From positions 496,001 to 560,000 of the forward strand of contig OW818639.1 in the NCBI GenBank assembly GCA_942492795.1: 64,000 bases of DNA, read 5' to 3'. Under the pieces are notes generated by a model. That model was not told the origin of the DNA. It did not search any database and saw only the letters and a program-made list of their open reading frames with translations. This stretch comes from RGIG3178 sp942492795 (GTDB lineage Bacteria > Bacillota > Clostridia > Christensenellales > QAND01). Both the position numbers and the translations under genes were made by a program. Below are positions 52,114 to 60,844 of the stretch, piece after piece. Each line of letters begins with the position of its first letter. Within the stretch, counting starts at the first letter, position 1.

Positions 52114-52593
52114 TCATGCCTGCACCAGCGTTTTTTGATAATAAGCCGTATCCAGTACGCGCCCGAACTTTATCGTTTCGGCGCGTTCAATGCCTTTATA
52201 CGTATAGCCCAACCGCTCAAACAACCGGCGGGAGCGCTCATTCTCCGTACATATACCGACGTCCACGAAACGGTAGCCCAAATCGGCTGCCATGCGTTCT
52301 CCGTACTCAACCAGCTGCTCTCCCCTTCGCTGCCCGGTATAGTTGCGATCCAGATACACGGCAAGCGAACAATGATCCAACAGTAGATCCGCCGGAGATA
52401 TATGCACATATCCGATGACCTTCTCTTGCTCCAACGCTACGGCGCAGGCATGGCCGATTCCCATGAAAAGGTTGCGCATATATTTTGGTGTGGCTTCGGC
52501 AGCATAATACGTATAAACGGTTTTGGTCGCGTAGTACGTATAAAGCTTGGACAGCGGCACCAGATCCTCCTGTTCGAGCATCCTCAACTGCAT
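52114..52593 (-). CDS. GNAT-family N-acetyltransferase
   Basis: This 159-aa protein has the GNAT fold: a central LDHCSLAVYLDRNYTGQRRGEQL, containing the acetyl-CoA-binding Q/RxxGxG/A-like loop, and the C-terminal VDVGICTENERSRRLFERLGY typical of small-molecule acetyltransferases. The substrate is unknown (amine, antibiotic or amino acid type). A perfect extended -10 (TGTTATAAT on the minus strand, TATAAT at 52637-52632) lies upstream. It is followed by the M23-like gene in the same operon. Confidence 0.88.
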   Translation of the reverse strand: MQLRMLEQEDLVPLSKLYTYYATKTVYTYYAAEATPKYMRNLFMGIGHACAVALEQEKVIGYVHISPADLLLDHCSLAVYLDRNYTGQRRGEQLVEYGERMAADLGYRFVDVGICTENERSRRLFERLGYTYKGIERAETIKFGRVLDTAYYQKTLVQA

Positions 52594-52707
52594 GAAACGA
52601 TAATCCTTTCAACTCTTTGGCTTATGAATTGATTATAACACGAAACGGTTTTCGCATCACATTGCATTGTGTCGGACAAAGTCATTTTTCAACAAACCGC
52701 CCGTGCG

Positions 52708-52737
52708 TTGACATGCGGCGTTTTTACTATGTATAAT
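52708..52737 (+). promoter_or_regulatory. SigA-type promoter of short alaS
   Basis: A perfect TTGACA (52708-52713), 18 nt and a perfect TATAAT (52732-52737), only 27 nt before the start codon, leaving no room for a T-box. Confidence 0.88.
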
Positions 52738-52764
52738 TGACGTTAGTGCAAAAAAAGGGGAACC

Positions 52765-54741
52765 ATGATGAATAGAATGACGAGCGAACAGCTGCGCAAG
52801 CTCTATCTTGATTTTTTCGCAGGCAAGGGACATGCCGTGATCCAGAGCGCAAGCCTGATTCCGGAGAACGATCCCACCGTCCTGTTTACCACTGCGGGTA
52901 TGCATCCGCTGGTACCGTATTTGTTGGGTGCCAGACACCCGATGGGTACGCGGCTTACCAACGTGCAAAAGTGCGTGCGAACGGGCGACATCGACGAGGT
53001 GGGCGACGCGTCGCATCTGACTTTTTTCGAGATGCTGGGCAACTGGTCGCTTGGCGATTATTTCAAAAAGGAAGCCATCCAATACAGCTATGAATTCCTG
53101 ACAAGCCCCGCGTATCTCGGCCTTGACCCCGACAAGCTCGCGGTTTCGGTATTCGCCGGCGAAGAGGGCATCCCGCGCGACGACGAGAGTTTTTCCTATT
53201 GGCGCGACATGGGCATACCGGCTGAGCGCATCTTCTTTTTGCCGCGTGAGAACAACTGGTGGGGTCCTGCCGGGCAGACGGGTCCTTGCGGACCGGATAC
53301 CGAAATGTTCATCATCCGCGACAAAGCGCCCTGCGGGCCCGCATGTTCGCCCGCATGCGATTGCGGACGGTATCTGGAGATATGGAACGACGTTTTCATG
53401 CAATACAACAAGACCGCTGACGGCACCTATGAGCCGCTTGCGCAGAAGAACGTCGATACCGGTATGGGGCTTGAGCGCACCATCTGCGTGCTGCAGGACG
53501 TGCGGACCGTGTACGAGACGGATATGTTTGAAGCGATCCTTGCAAAGATCGAGCAATTAAGCGGCAAAAAGTACGGGTCGAGCTATTTTGTAACCCGGGC
53601 GATGCGCATCGTTTCGGACCATCTTCGCACCGCCACCTTCATACTGGGCGACGAACGCGGTGTGACACCGTCCAACGTGGATCAGGGCTACGTGCTGCGG
53701 CGGCTCATCCGGCGCGCATCGCGCTTTGGCACGATGGATCTGAACATTCCGGAAGAGAGGCTTTGGGAGATAATCGGCGTTATCTGCGAAAAATATCAGG
53801 ACGTTTACCCGGAGCTGTCGAAAAAACGCAGCTTCATCGAGGAGCAGATAACCGAAGAGGTCCGGCGTTTCCAGAGCACGGTGCATCAGGGGATACGCGA
53901 GTTTGAAAAGCTGATGGCGCGGCTGACGCGCCTAAACGAACAGACCAACGCGCTGCGGGATGCGCTTGTAAACGGGGATGCGCATACGCGCGCGGAACTT
54001 ACAAGGCAGATCGAGTCGACCCTCCGCCCGCTTGGCTGTTCGCAGCAGGTGATGGAAGTGCTGCAATCCGATTCCCTCACGCCACAGGCGGCAGCGGATC
54101 TTAAAAAATACTACTGGTTCATCGACGGCATGACCGCGTTCCACCTTTACGACACCTTCGGTTTCCCCATCGAGCTGACACGGGAGATGGCAAAGGAACA
54201 AGGCATCGATGTGGACATGAACGCGTTTGACAAGGAATTTGAAGAACATAAAAAACGCTCCCAGACGGGATCGGAGCAACGGTTCAAGGGAGGCCTTGCG
54301 GATTCGGGCGAAACCACCGCAAAGCTTCATACGGCAACGCATCTGCTTCTCGCGGCGTTGCGCAAAGTCCTCGGGGACGACATCTTTCAAAAGGGCAGCA
54401 ACATCACGGCGGAACGGCTGCGGTTTGATTTCAACTTCCCGCGCAAGGTAACGCCGGAGGAACTCACAGCGATCGAAAAGCTTGTAAACGAGGCCATCCA
54501 ACGGGATTTCTCCGTCGAATGTTCGGAAATGACGGTGGAGCAGGCGCATGAATCGGGCGCCATCGGCGTGTTCGGGGACAGATACGGCGAACGCGTACGC
54601 GTATATGCGGCCGGCGATTTCAGCCGTGAGATCTGCGGCGGACCGCACGCACAAAGAACCGGCGAACTTGGCACCTTTAAAATTCAAAAGGAAGAGAGCT
54701 CGTCAAGCGGCGTGCGCCGCATCCGCGCCGTGCTGGAATAG
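52765..54741 (+). CDS. alaS: Short-form alanyl-tRNA synthetase
   Basis: This 658-aa class II synthetase has the AlaRS catalytic core (FTTAGMHPLVPYLLG, RTGDIDEVGDASHLTFFEMLGNWS, and motif 3 DTGMGLERTI at 231-240). The editing-domain zinc motifs are HTATH (522-526) and CGGPH (624-628). Ordinary AlaRS has about 870 residues. This one lacks the C-terminal C-Ala/DHHA1 part and the beta-barrel between core and editing domain. It carries an extra helical stretch of about 60 residues (385-447). Short forms occur in clostridia, sometimes beside a full copy elsewhere. Confidence 0.9.
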   Translation: MMNRMTSEQLRKLYLDFFAGKGHAVIQSASLIPENDPTVLFTTAGMHPLVPYLLGARHPMGTRLTNVQKCVRTGDIDEVGDASHLTFFEMLGNWSLGDYFKKEAIQYSYEFLTSPAYLGLDPDKLAVSVFAGEEGIPRDDESFSYWRDMGIPAERIFFLPRENNWWGPAGQTGPCGPDTEMFIIRDKAPCGPACSPACDCGRYLEIWNDVFMQYNKTADGTYEPLAQKNVDTGMGLERTICVLQDVRTVYETDMFEAILAKIEQLSGKKYGSSYFVTRAMRIVSDHLRTATFILGDERGVTPSNVDQGYVLRRLIRRASRFGTMDLNIPEERLWEIIGVICEKYQDVYPELSKKRSFIEEQITEEVRRFQSTVHQGIREFEKLMARLTRLNEQTNALRDALVNGDAHTRAELTRQIESTLRPLGCSQQVMEVLQSDSLTPQAAADLKKYYWFIDGMTAFHLYDTFGFPIELTREMAKEQGIDVDMNAFDKEFEEHKKRSQTGSEQRFKGGLADSGETTAKLHTATHLLLAALRKVLGDDIFQKGSNITAERLRFDFNFPRKVTPEELTAIEKLVNEAIQRDFSVECSEMTVEQAHESGAIGVFGDRYGERVRVYAAGDFSREICGGPHAQRTGELGTFKIQKEESSSSGVRRIRAVLE

Positions 54742-54849
54742 CGGCGTAAACAACCGTTGGCGGTTCATGGGGGTTCGGGTTTGGCTGTCTTGTATGAGAT
54801 GCAACAAACGAGATCGACCGATGACACTGAATCTTTGTTGTATGGCGCA

Positions 54850-54883
54850 GGCAGGCAAACGATACGTTTGCCTGCCTCTTTTT
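54850..54883 (+). terminator. Intrinsic terminator after alaS
   Basis: A 12-bp perfect stem (54850-54861 with 54865-54876), 3-nt loop and TCTTTTTC. It is 108 nt after the alaS stop. Confidence 0.9.
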
Positions 54884-55013
54884 CATTTGGGTCAGCAGCC
54901 TCTCCCGTATCTGGTTTATAGGCACAGCATCGAATGTCCGGCGTATAACTTTTTCCGATTCTGGCAGCTGTCAAAGGGATATACTGAAATTGGATTTTTT
55001 TATAGGAGGCTTT

Positions 55014-55688
55014 ATGAAAACGCTTTCCGCTTTTGATGTTCTGGGCCCGACGATGGTGGGCCCTTCGAGCTCCCACACGGCAGGCGCCGCCCGCCTGGCC
55101 GCTGTCGCGGCGCGCATTGCAGGACCGGATATCCGCGAAGTGACATTCACGCTTTTCGGGTCATTTGCGCAGACGTACCGCGGGCACGGCACCGACCGCG
55201 CGCTGTTGGCCGGCATCTTGGGTATGGCGCCGGATGACGAACGCTTAGCGTTCGCGTATTCGCTGGCGGAGCAAAGCGGTCTCCGGTTTTCCTTCATCCC
55301 GTCCGAACAGGCGGTAGATCACCCGAACACCGTTTCCATCGATGCGCTTGATATTCTCGGACGCAGCACGCGCATCACCGGCATCTCCATCGGCGGCGGC
55401 GCTGTTGAGATAACGAGCATCAACGGTGTGGAAGTTTCGATCACGGGTGAATATCCGACGCTTGTGGTAGAACACCTGGACAAACCGGGCATGGTGGCGT
55501 TGATCGGCCGGGCGTTGAGCGAGGCATCCGTCAACATTGCCTTCATGCGCGTATTCCGCCGGGAGAAGGGCGAAAAGGCCTATACCATCGTCGAAACCGA
55601 TCAGTCCGTCCCGCAGGCGGTATTGGAGCGCCTGCGCGATGTTCACAGCGATATCGAACGAGTCTATTGGATAGAAGGTATACAATGA
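55014..55688 (+). CDS. sdaAB: L-serine dehydratase, beta subunit (Fe-S type)
   Basis: This 224-aa subunit of the oxygen-sensitive [4Fe-4S] L-serine ammonia-lyase has the conserved SAFDVLGPTMVGPSSSHTAGAAR N-terminus, part of the substrate site, and a C-terminal ACT domain (LDKPGMVALIGRALSEASVNIAFMRV). The enzyme yields pyruvate and ammonia from serine. I chose the ATG at 55014, 4 nt after AGGAGG. Its stop overlaps the sdaAA start (ATGA), so the subunits are coupled. Confidence 0.96.
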   Translation: MKTLSAFDVLGPTMVGPSSSHTAGAARLAAVAARIAGPDIREVTFTLFGSFAQTYRGHGTDRALLAGILGMAPDDERLAFAYSLAEQSGLRFSFIPSEQAVDHPNTVSIDALDILGRSTRITGISIGGGAVEITSINGVEVSITGEYPTLVVEHLDKPGMVALIGRALSEASVNIAFMRVFRREKGEKAYTIVETDQSVPQAVLERLRDVHSDIERVYWIEGIQ

Positions 55689-56548
55689 TGCGGTATGCTT
55701 TTACAAACGGCGAACAATTGCTTTCCCTGTGCACACAGCACAGTCTTTCCATAGGCTTGGTCATGCAAAAGCGGGAACAGGAATTGTTTTCGCGCGATGA
55801 GCCGCAGATACGCGCGCAGATGCGCGAGGTGTGGGCGGTGATGAAGCACGCTGCCTTGCAGGGCATAAGCCAGATTAACATATCCATGGGCGGTCTCGCT
55901 GGCGGCGAGGCTGTCAAGCTGTATCAGAATCCCGCGCCGCTGTTGGGAACTCCTGCAAGCCGGGCGGCTTCCATAGCCATGGCAATCGGCGAAGTCAGCG
56001 CGTCGATGGGGCGCATTGTAGCGGCACCGACCGCAGGCTCAAGCGGTATCTTGCCCGCGGTTTTGCTCGATGACTCCTATGACGTGGAAGATATCATCGA
56101 TGCGCTGTTTAGCGCTTCCGCCATCGGCATGCTCATCCAGATGAACGCAAGCGTTTCGGGCGCGCAGGGCGGCTGCCAGGCTGAAATCGGCACGGCATCC
56201 GCCATGGCCGCGGCGGCTCTGGTGGAACTAAACGGCGGCAGCCCTATCTTTGCGTTGTCCGCCGCAGCCAATGCGCTTCAGAACCTGATGGGTCTTGTCT
56301 GCGATCCTGTTGCAGGTCTGGTTGAGGTGCCATGCATCAAGCGCAACGGCATCGGCGCCGTCAACGCGCTGCTTTGCGCCGATATGGCGTTGTCCGGCAT
56401 CACGACGCTGATCCCGTTCGATCAGACGGTTTCCGCCATGTATGAGGTGGGTTGCGCCATGCCACAGAGCCTGCGCGAAAGCGCAAACGGCGGCATCGCG
56501 AATACGCCGTGCGCCCGGGCTCTTGAAAAAAGGATATTCGCATCTTAA
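55685..56548 (+). CDS. sdaAA: L-serine dehydratase, alpha subunit (Fe-S type)
   Basis: This 287-aa subunit carries the [4Fe-4S] cluster of the split serine dehydratase. It has AAPTAGSSGILPAVLL, SVSGAQGGCQAEIGTASAM, and the cysteine-bearing CDPVAGLVEVPCIKRN. Cluster Cys residues are plausibly in GGCQAE, VCDPV and VPCIKRN. Two adjacent ATGs (55685, 55688) overlap the sdaAB stop. Together with serCA upstream in the window, the cell can both make and break down serine. Confidence 0.95.
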   Translation: MMRYAFTNGEQLLSLCTQHSLSIGLVMQKREQELFSRDEPQIRAQMREVWAVMKHAALQGISQINISMGGLAGGEAVKLYQNPAPLLGTPASRAASIAMAIGEVSASMGRIVAAPTAGSSGILPAVLLDDSYDVEDIIDALFSASAIGMLIQMNASVSGAQGGCQAEIGTASAMAAAALVELNGGSPIFALSAAANALQNLMGLVCDPVAGLVEVPCIKRNGIGAVNALLCADMALSGITTLIPFDQTVSAMYEVGCAMPQSLRESANGGIANTPCARALEKRIFAS

Positions 56549-56670
56549 CGCACAGCCCGGAACAACAAGCTTCATAAGCCCTTGTTTGACCTATCCCGTT
56601 ATTCGACATCCCGGTCATTGTATGCTAAACTTTTAAATCATCGAATTGCGTTCCATAGGGGGAATTGTTT

Positions 56671-57474
56671 ATGCCAACTTTTGTTGCCGACAGGGAAAAA
56701 TGCACGCAATGCGGCGCCTGCATCACAGGCTGCCCGCGCTTTATCATCCAGCAAAGCAATGACGGCTTTCCTGCGGTCAGTCCTGAAGACGAATACTACT
56801 GCATGCAATGCAGTCATTGCGTCGTCAACTGCGCATACGGGGCAGCCAGTTTTGGAACCTACAGTGCCGAAAACGCAGAGGATTTGCAGATCGTCCGTTT
56901 TCCTGCGCCCGAAGAATCAAGAAAATTATTCAGCACCCGGCGCAGCATGCGCAAATTCAAGCCCGATCCGGTCAGCCACGAACTCCTTCAAAAGGTTTTT
57001 GATATCGTCCGCTATGCGCCTTCGGCCTCCAACCGTCAGCCGATCCGCTGGATAGCGCTTGAAAACGAAACGCTCGCAGCGTTCAAAAAGCTGTATCTTG
57101 CGCGCGTAAACGAAGGTTTGACATCGCCCGGCCGGTATTCAAGGCAGGACGAGCAGCAAAAGCAGGGTATGGATTCCGTTTTCCGCGGCGCACCGCTTCT
57201 GATAGCGTGTGTTATGCCCCAGAGTGCGGAAATCAAAGAAGATGCCGCTATCGCGGTCACTTATCTCGAACTTGCCGCGCATTCGCTGGGCATAGGGACG
57301 ATGTGGTCCGGCGTTTCCATGCGCCTGTTGCGCCGCGATCAGCAGGCCAGGGATCTTCTTGACATCAAAGAAGACGAGTATATCGGCGGCGTCATGCTTC
57401 TGGGATACAATCAATTGGCCTTCTCTTCCATCCTCCCCGACAAGAAGATACCTGATATCACATGGCTGGGCTGA
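56671..57474 (+). CDS. Ferredoxin-nitroreductase fusion protein
   Basis: This 267-aa protein joins an N-terminal 2[4Fe-4S] ferredoxin domain (CTQCGACITGCP and CMQCSHCVVNC, residues 1-60) to a FMN nitroreductase domain (STRRSMRKFKPDPVS, RYAPSASNRQPIRW, GIGTMWSG). Such proteins pass electrons from the clusters to flavin. The substrate is unknown. GGGGG lies 8 nt before the ATG at 56671. It stands 122 nt after sdaAA and may have its own promoter. Confidence 0.9.
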   Translation: MPTFVADREKCTQCGACITGCPRFIIQQSNDGFPAVSPEDEYYCMQCSHCVVNCAYGAASFGTYSAENAEDLQIVRFPAPEESRKLFSTRRSMRKFKPDPVSHELLQKVFDIVRYAPSASNRQPIRWIALENETLAAFKKLYLARVNEGLTSPGRYSRQDEQQKQGMDSVFRGAPLLIACVMPQSAEIKEDAAIAVTYLELAAHSLGIGTMWSGVSMRLLRRDQQARDLLDIKEDEYIGGVMLLGYNQLAFSSILPDKKIPDITWLG

Positions 57475-57540
57475 CATCTTGCGACTTATTTTTAACATTA
57501 CTTGCCAGGCCATGCATCGACACGATAAAAGGGTGACAGT

Positions 57541-58077
57541 ATGAAGGTATTGAGCATTCGCCACGGCGAATCCATATTGAACAGCGAAGGCAAGGTCTCC
57601 GGCATACAGGACGTCGCTTTGAGCGAAGAAGGCGTCTTTCAGGCCGAAGCGCTGGCGCAGGAGCTTGCAATCCAGCCGATTGACGCCATCGTGTCTTCGC
57701 CGCTGATCCGGGCACAGCGTACCGCCCAGATCATCGCGCATGCGAAGGGGCTGCCCGTTATCGAGGATATCAGGCTTATGGAGCAGAACTATGGCAGCTT
57801 TGAATGTGGCAGCAGAGACAATCCGGATTTCCTTTTGGCCCGCAACAGCTTCGCATCTAAAATTCCCGACGGCGAGTCCATGTTTCGTGTCGTACAGCGC
57901 GTCTACAACTTGCTCGATGAGCTAAAGCTGAAGTACGCTTCCAAGACCGTTTTGCTTGTGAGCCACAGCGCCATCTGCAGGGTCATCCATTCGTACTTCA
58001 CCGTGCAGACGGATGAGGACTTCATCCGGTTCCGCTTGCGGAATTGCGATCTCAAAGAGTACGAATCCATCGATTGA
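57541..58077 (+). CDS. Histidine-phosphatase family protein (PGM-like)
   Basis: This 178-aa protein has the catalytic RHG motif in LSIRHGESILN, the second-site SSPLIRAQRTAQII and the distal histidine in VLLVSHSAICRVI. It is of the small phosphatase branch (CobC/GpmB-like), so phosphoglycerate mutase activity is not implied. Substrate unknown. AAAGGGTG is upstream of the ATG. A bidirectional terminator follows. Confidence 0.9.
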   Translation: MKVLSIRHGESILNSEGKVSGIQDVALSEEGVFQAEALAQELAIQPIDAIVSSPLIRAQRTAQIIAHAKGLPVIEDIRLMEQNYGSFECGSRDNPDFLLARNSFASKIPDGESMFRVVQRVYNLLDELKLKYASKTVLLVSHSAICRVIHSYFTVQTDEDFIRFRLRNCDLKEYESID

Positions 58078-58081
58078 AACC

Positions 58082-58109
58082 AAAAAAGAGCCGCTGACGG
58101 CTCTTTTTT
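58082..58109. terminator. Bidirectional intrinsic terminator
   Basis: AAAAAAGAGCCG (58082-58093) and CGGCTCTTTTTT (58098-58109) with loop CTGA, between convergent operons. It ends both the phosphatase transcript and the larA operon. Confidence 0.95.
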
Positions 58110-58158
58110 ATTTTAAGCGGTGCAAAACCCGCTATCATGCGCCTGGATTGCCTGCGAA

Positions 58159-59211
58159 TTATTCGGTTCGCGTCCATACGAGCTGCGGCGGCAAACCGTT
58201 GCAGAACCGCAGAATCTCATCGGCGATCATCGCGGATTGCCATTTTTCCACATCCGCGCTCATGCCCGCCAAATGGGACGTCACCACGACGTTGTCCATC
58301 GCGAGCATCGGGTGGTTTTGGGGCGCAGGTTCTTCCCACATCACATCGACGGCGGCGCCCGCAATGCGCTTTTGCATCAGCGCTTCCACCAATGCCTGTT
58401 GATCCACGACCGCCGCGCGGGCGGTGTTGATGAAATACGCTTCGGGGCGCATTTTAGCAAACCATGTCGCATCCACCAAGTTGCGCGTTGAAGGCATGAC
58501 CGGCAGATGGATGGATACCACGTCCGCCGTTGAAAGTGTTTCATCCAAATCGCATTGCGCTGCGCCCATCTGCTCAATGCGCTCTTTCGGGCAATATGGG
58601 TCGTATACCTTGACCTCCATGCCAAAACCCTTGGCGATGCGCGCCACCCTCGAACCGATGGCGCCAAAACCGATGAGTCCCAACACGCGTTCATACAGAT
58701 CAAATCCGCCGGAATAGAGCAGCATCGGGCTTGTGCCGTCCGGCATACGCCACACGACGTCGGTTTTCTGCTCCGGCACATCATAGATATCCTTATCTTT
58801 CCCCAAGTACAGGCCGCTTTTCAAGGCATGATGGTTGGGGGCGATGCGGCGGATCAATGCAAGCATCATGCCAAACGCATATTCCGCCACCGATTCCGCG
58901 TTGCGCCCCGGGGTGTAAACAAGCGGCACATCCAATTCCTTCACCGCTTTCCAGTCCACGTTCACCGGCGTTCCGCGGCCGCATCCCAGAAGCTTCATGC
59001 CCGATTGTTTCCAGGCCCGGATCATGTCCCGTGTTATCGGTTCGGCGTTGACATACACGATATCGTGTCCGCATGCCGCTTGAAGCAGCTCCTGCCCCGA
59101 GACCGGCTTTGCGTACGGCCTTCCCAGATAGGTAATCTCGCAGGCATCCTTCAGGCGCTGATGGTACGGTTCAAGAACGCTTGCCAACAGCGCCAGTCTG
59201 ACTTTGCTCAT
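58159..59211 (-). CDS. D-isomer-specific 2-hydroxyacid dehydrogenase (A)
   Basis: This 350-aa NAD(P)-dependent dehydrogenase has the Rossmann motif VLGLIGFGAIGSRVA and the catalytic triad Arg (NTARAAVVD), Glu (VDVMWEEPAP) and His (VTSHLAGMS). It is the last gene of the larA operon, 9 nt after the class II aldolase. An insert of about 35 residues around 125-165 is unusual. It probably oxidises or reduces a 2-hydroxy/2-oxo acid; the exact substrate is unknown. Confidence 0.9.
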   Translation of the reverse strand: MSKVRLALLASVLEPYHQRLKDACEITYLGRPYAKPVSGQELLQAACGHDIVYVNAEPITRDMIRAWKQSGMKLLGCGRGTPVNVDWKAVKELDVPLVYTPGRNAESVAEYAFGMMLALIRRIAPNHHALKSGLYLGKDKDIYDVPEQKTDVVWRMPDGTSPMLLYSGGFDLYERVLGLIGFGAIGSRVARIAKGFGMEVKVYDPYCPKERIEQMGAAQCDLDETLSTADVVSIHLPVMPSTRNLVDATWFAKMRPEAYFINTARAAVVDQQALVEALMQKRIAGAAVDVMWEEPAPQNHPMLAMDNVVVTSHLAGMSADVEKWQSAMIADEILRFCNGLPPQLVWTRTE

Positions 59212-59220
59212 GGCCGCCTC

Positions 59221-59835
59221 CTATAATCCCAGCATCTCTTTTGTCAGGATAAAAGGCTCGATGCCCGTGGATTTCGCAATGCAGTACAGCTGTGCGACCG
59301 ATTCCAATTCGCCCGCGATGTGCATCGCATGCACGATATCGCGTCCGCCTGCAATCAGCCCGTGGTTCTGCAGAAGCGTTGCGCGAAGCCCCTTCATGTT
59401 TTCAAAAGCGATGGCGGCAAGCTCTTTGGAGCCGGGCTTTTCGTAGGGCGCGCAGGGAATCTCAAAGCTCCCGCCCAGCTTCACCAAAAACGATATGGCG
59501 GGCAGGCTGCGGTTTAAGCACGAAACCGCCGTCGCGTAGGGCGAATGGGTATGCACAACGGCGCCGATGTCGTCCCTGTCGGTATAGAACACCCGGTGCA
59601 TCACATGTTCGATGGAGGGTTTACGGTTGCCTTCCACGATGTTGCCCTCAAAATCGACGACCATCACGTCTTCGGTCTTGATCTGATAGTAATCCATGCT
59701 TGTCGGGCTTATCGCATACAATTTCTGTTCCCTGTTGCATACGCTGATGTTTCCGCTGGTGCCCGTGGTCAGCCCCATCTCCAGCATTTTAATGCAATAC
59801 TCCCGCACCTGTTCCCGTTCCTCGTACAATAACAT
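59221..59835 (-). CDS. Class II aldolase/adducin family protein (FucA-like)
   Basis: This 204-aa zinc aldolase-like protein has the metal ligands in VVHTHSPYA (two His) and LQNHGLIAGG (His), the catalytic-type Glu in KPSIEHVMHR, and the phosphate-binding TGTSGNISV. Relatives cleave L-fuculose- or L-ribulose-5-phosphates or act as epimerases. AGGAGG is 6 nt before the ATG at 59835. It lies between the DapA-like and dehydrogenase genes of the larA operon. Confidence 0.9.
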   Translation of the reverse strand: MLLYEEREQVREYCIKMLEMGLTTGTSGNISVCNREQKLYAISPTSMDYYQIKTEDVMVVDFEGNIVEGNRKPSIEHVMHRVFYTDRDDIGAVVHTHSPYATAVSCLNRSLPAISFLVKLGGSFEIPCAPYEKPGSKELAAIAFENMKGLRATLLQNHGLIAGGRDIVHAMHIAGELESVAQLYCIAKSTGIEPFILTKEMLGL

Positions 59836-59930
59836 GCGCTTCCTCCTGTTGGTATCGGATAAGAGAATATGCTTGCCATACAAACGGTGTCGCCCTCGCT
59901 GCGCGCGCCATCCGTTCTGCGTCGCCTCTG

Positions 59931-60821
59931 CTATTGCAGCAGTCCCATTTCCTTCAATACTTTTTTCAGCTGTGCATGTTCATCGTCGGACATCTTCCCG
60001 GCCGGCGCCATGCATGGGCCCGCTTCGATGCCCATCAGTTCAAGGGCTTCCTTGATCACCGAAGGGAATGTACCAAGGGTAAACGCGATCCTAAGCGGTG
60101 CCAGCCTGTATTGCTCGCGCAGGCTTCCTTGTAGATCGCCCTTCATATACAGATCGTAGATATCGGCGCAGATGCGCGGTGCAACGTTCGCGCAAGCTGC
60201 GATGGCACCCTTTGCGCCATATGCCAGAGCCGCGTTGATCAGCGTATCCCGCCCCATCAGCACACTGAAATCCTTGCCCTGCGTGCGGCGGATGTATTCC
60301 CCGGTCAGCGTCAAATCCCCGGTGCTGTCCTTGATGGAAACGATGTTCTTGATGTCTGCCAGCTTTTCCACCGTAGCCGCCGTGATGGTAACGCCGGTTT
60401 TGGGCTGGTTGTTGTACAGGATGACGGGCAACGATGTGCTCGCGGCGATCGTTTTATAGTGATCATACAGCTCGTTCTGGTTCGGGGTGATGAACATCGG
60501 GGTCAGGACCGAAACGGCATCCACCTTGCACTCTTCGGCAATATGTGTCAATTCGATGCATTCACGCGTGGTGATGGCGCCCGTTCCCGCATACACGGGT
60601 ACCCGGCCTCGGGTTTGGTCGACGGTGATCTCCATCAGCTTGCGCTTTTCCTGCGCCGTCAAGCCATAGAACTCGCCTGTTGTGCCGATGACAAACACGC
60701 CGTGAACGCCGTTGTCGATGACAAAATCGATGAGCTTGCGCGTTGCGCTCTCGCTCACGTTCCCCTTTTGATCCAACGGGGTGATCAGTGCGGGTATAAC
60801 ACCCTTAACTTCGAGTTTCAT
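59931..60821 (-). CDS. DHDPS/NAL-family class I aldolase (not typical DapA)
   Basis: This 296-aa TIM-barrel protein forms a Schiff base with K164 (IVSIKDSTGDL) and has Y136 (ILYNNQPKTG) and GTTGE (46-50), all as in dihydrodipicolinate synthase and N-acetylneuraminate lyase. The Arg of true DapA, in the YNxPxRT segment, is replaced by Lys/Gln-type residues, so the semialdehyde substrate is unlikely. A pyruvate-releasing aldolase acting on a 2-oxo sugar acid fits better. Confidence 0.88.
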   Translation of the reverse strand: MKLEVKGVIPALITPLDQKGNVSESATRKLIDFVIDNGVHGVFVIGTTGEFYGLTAQEKRKLMEITVDQTRGRVPVYAGTGAITTRECIELTHIAEECKVDAVSVLTPMFITPNQNELYDHYKTIAASTSLPVILYNNQPKTGVTITAATVEKLADIKNIVSIKDSTGDLTLTGEYIRRTQGKDFSVLMGRDTLINAALAYGAKGAIAACANVAPRICADIYDLYMKGDLQGSLREQYRLAPLRIAFTLGTFPSVIKEALELMGIEAGPCMAPAGKMSDDEHAQLKKVLKEMGLLQ

Positions 60822-60844
60822 GATAATTCCTCCTTGATTGTTTT

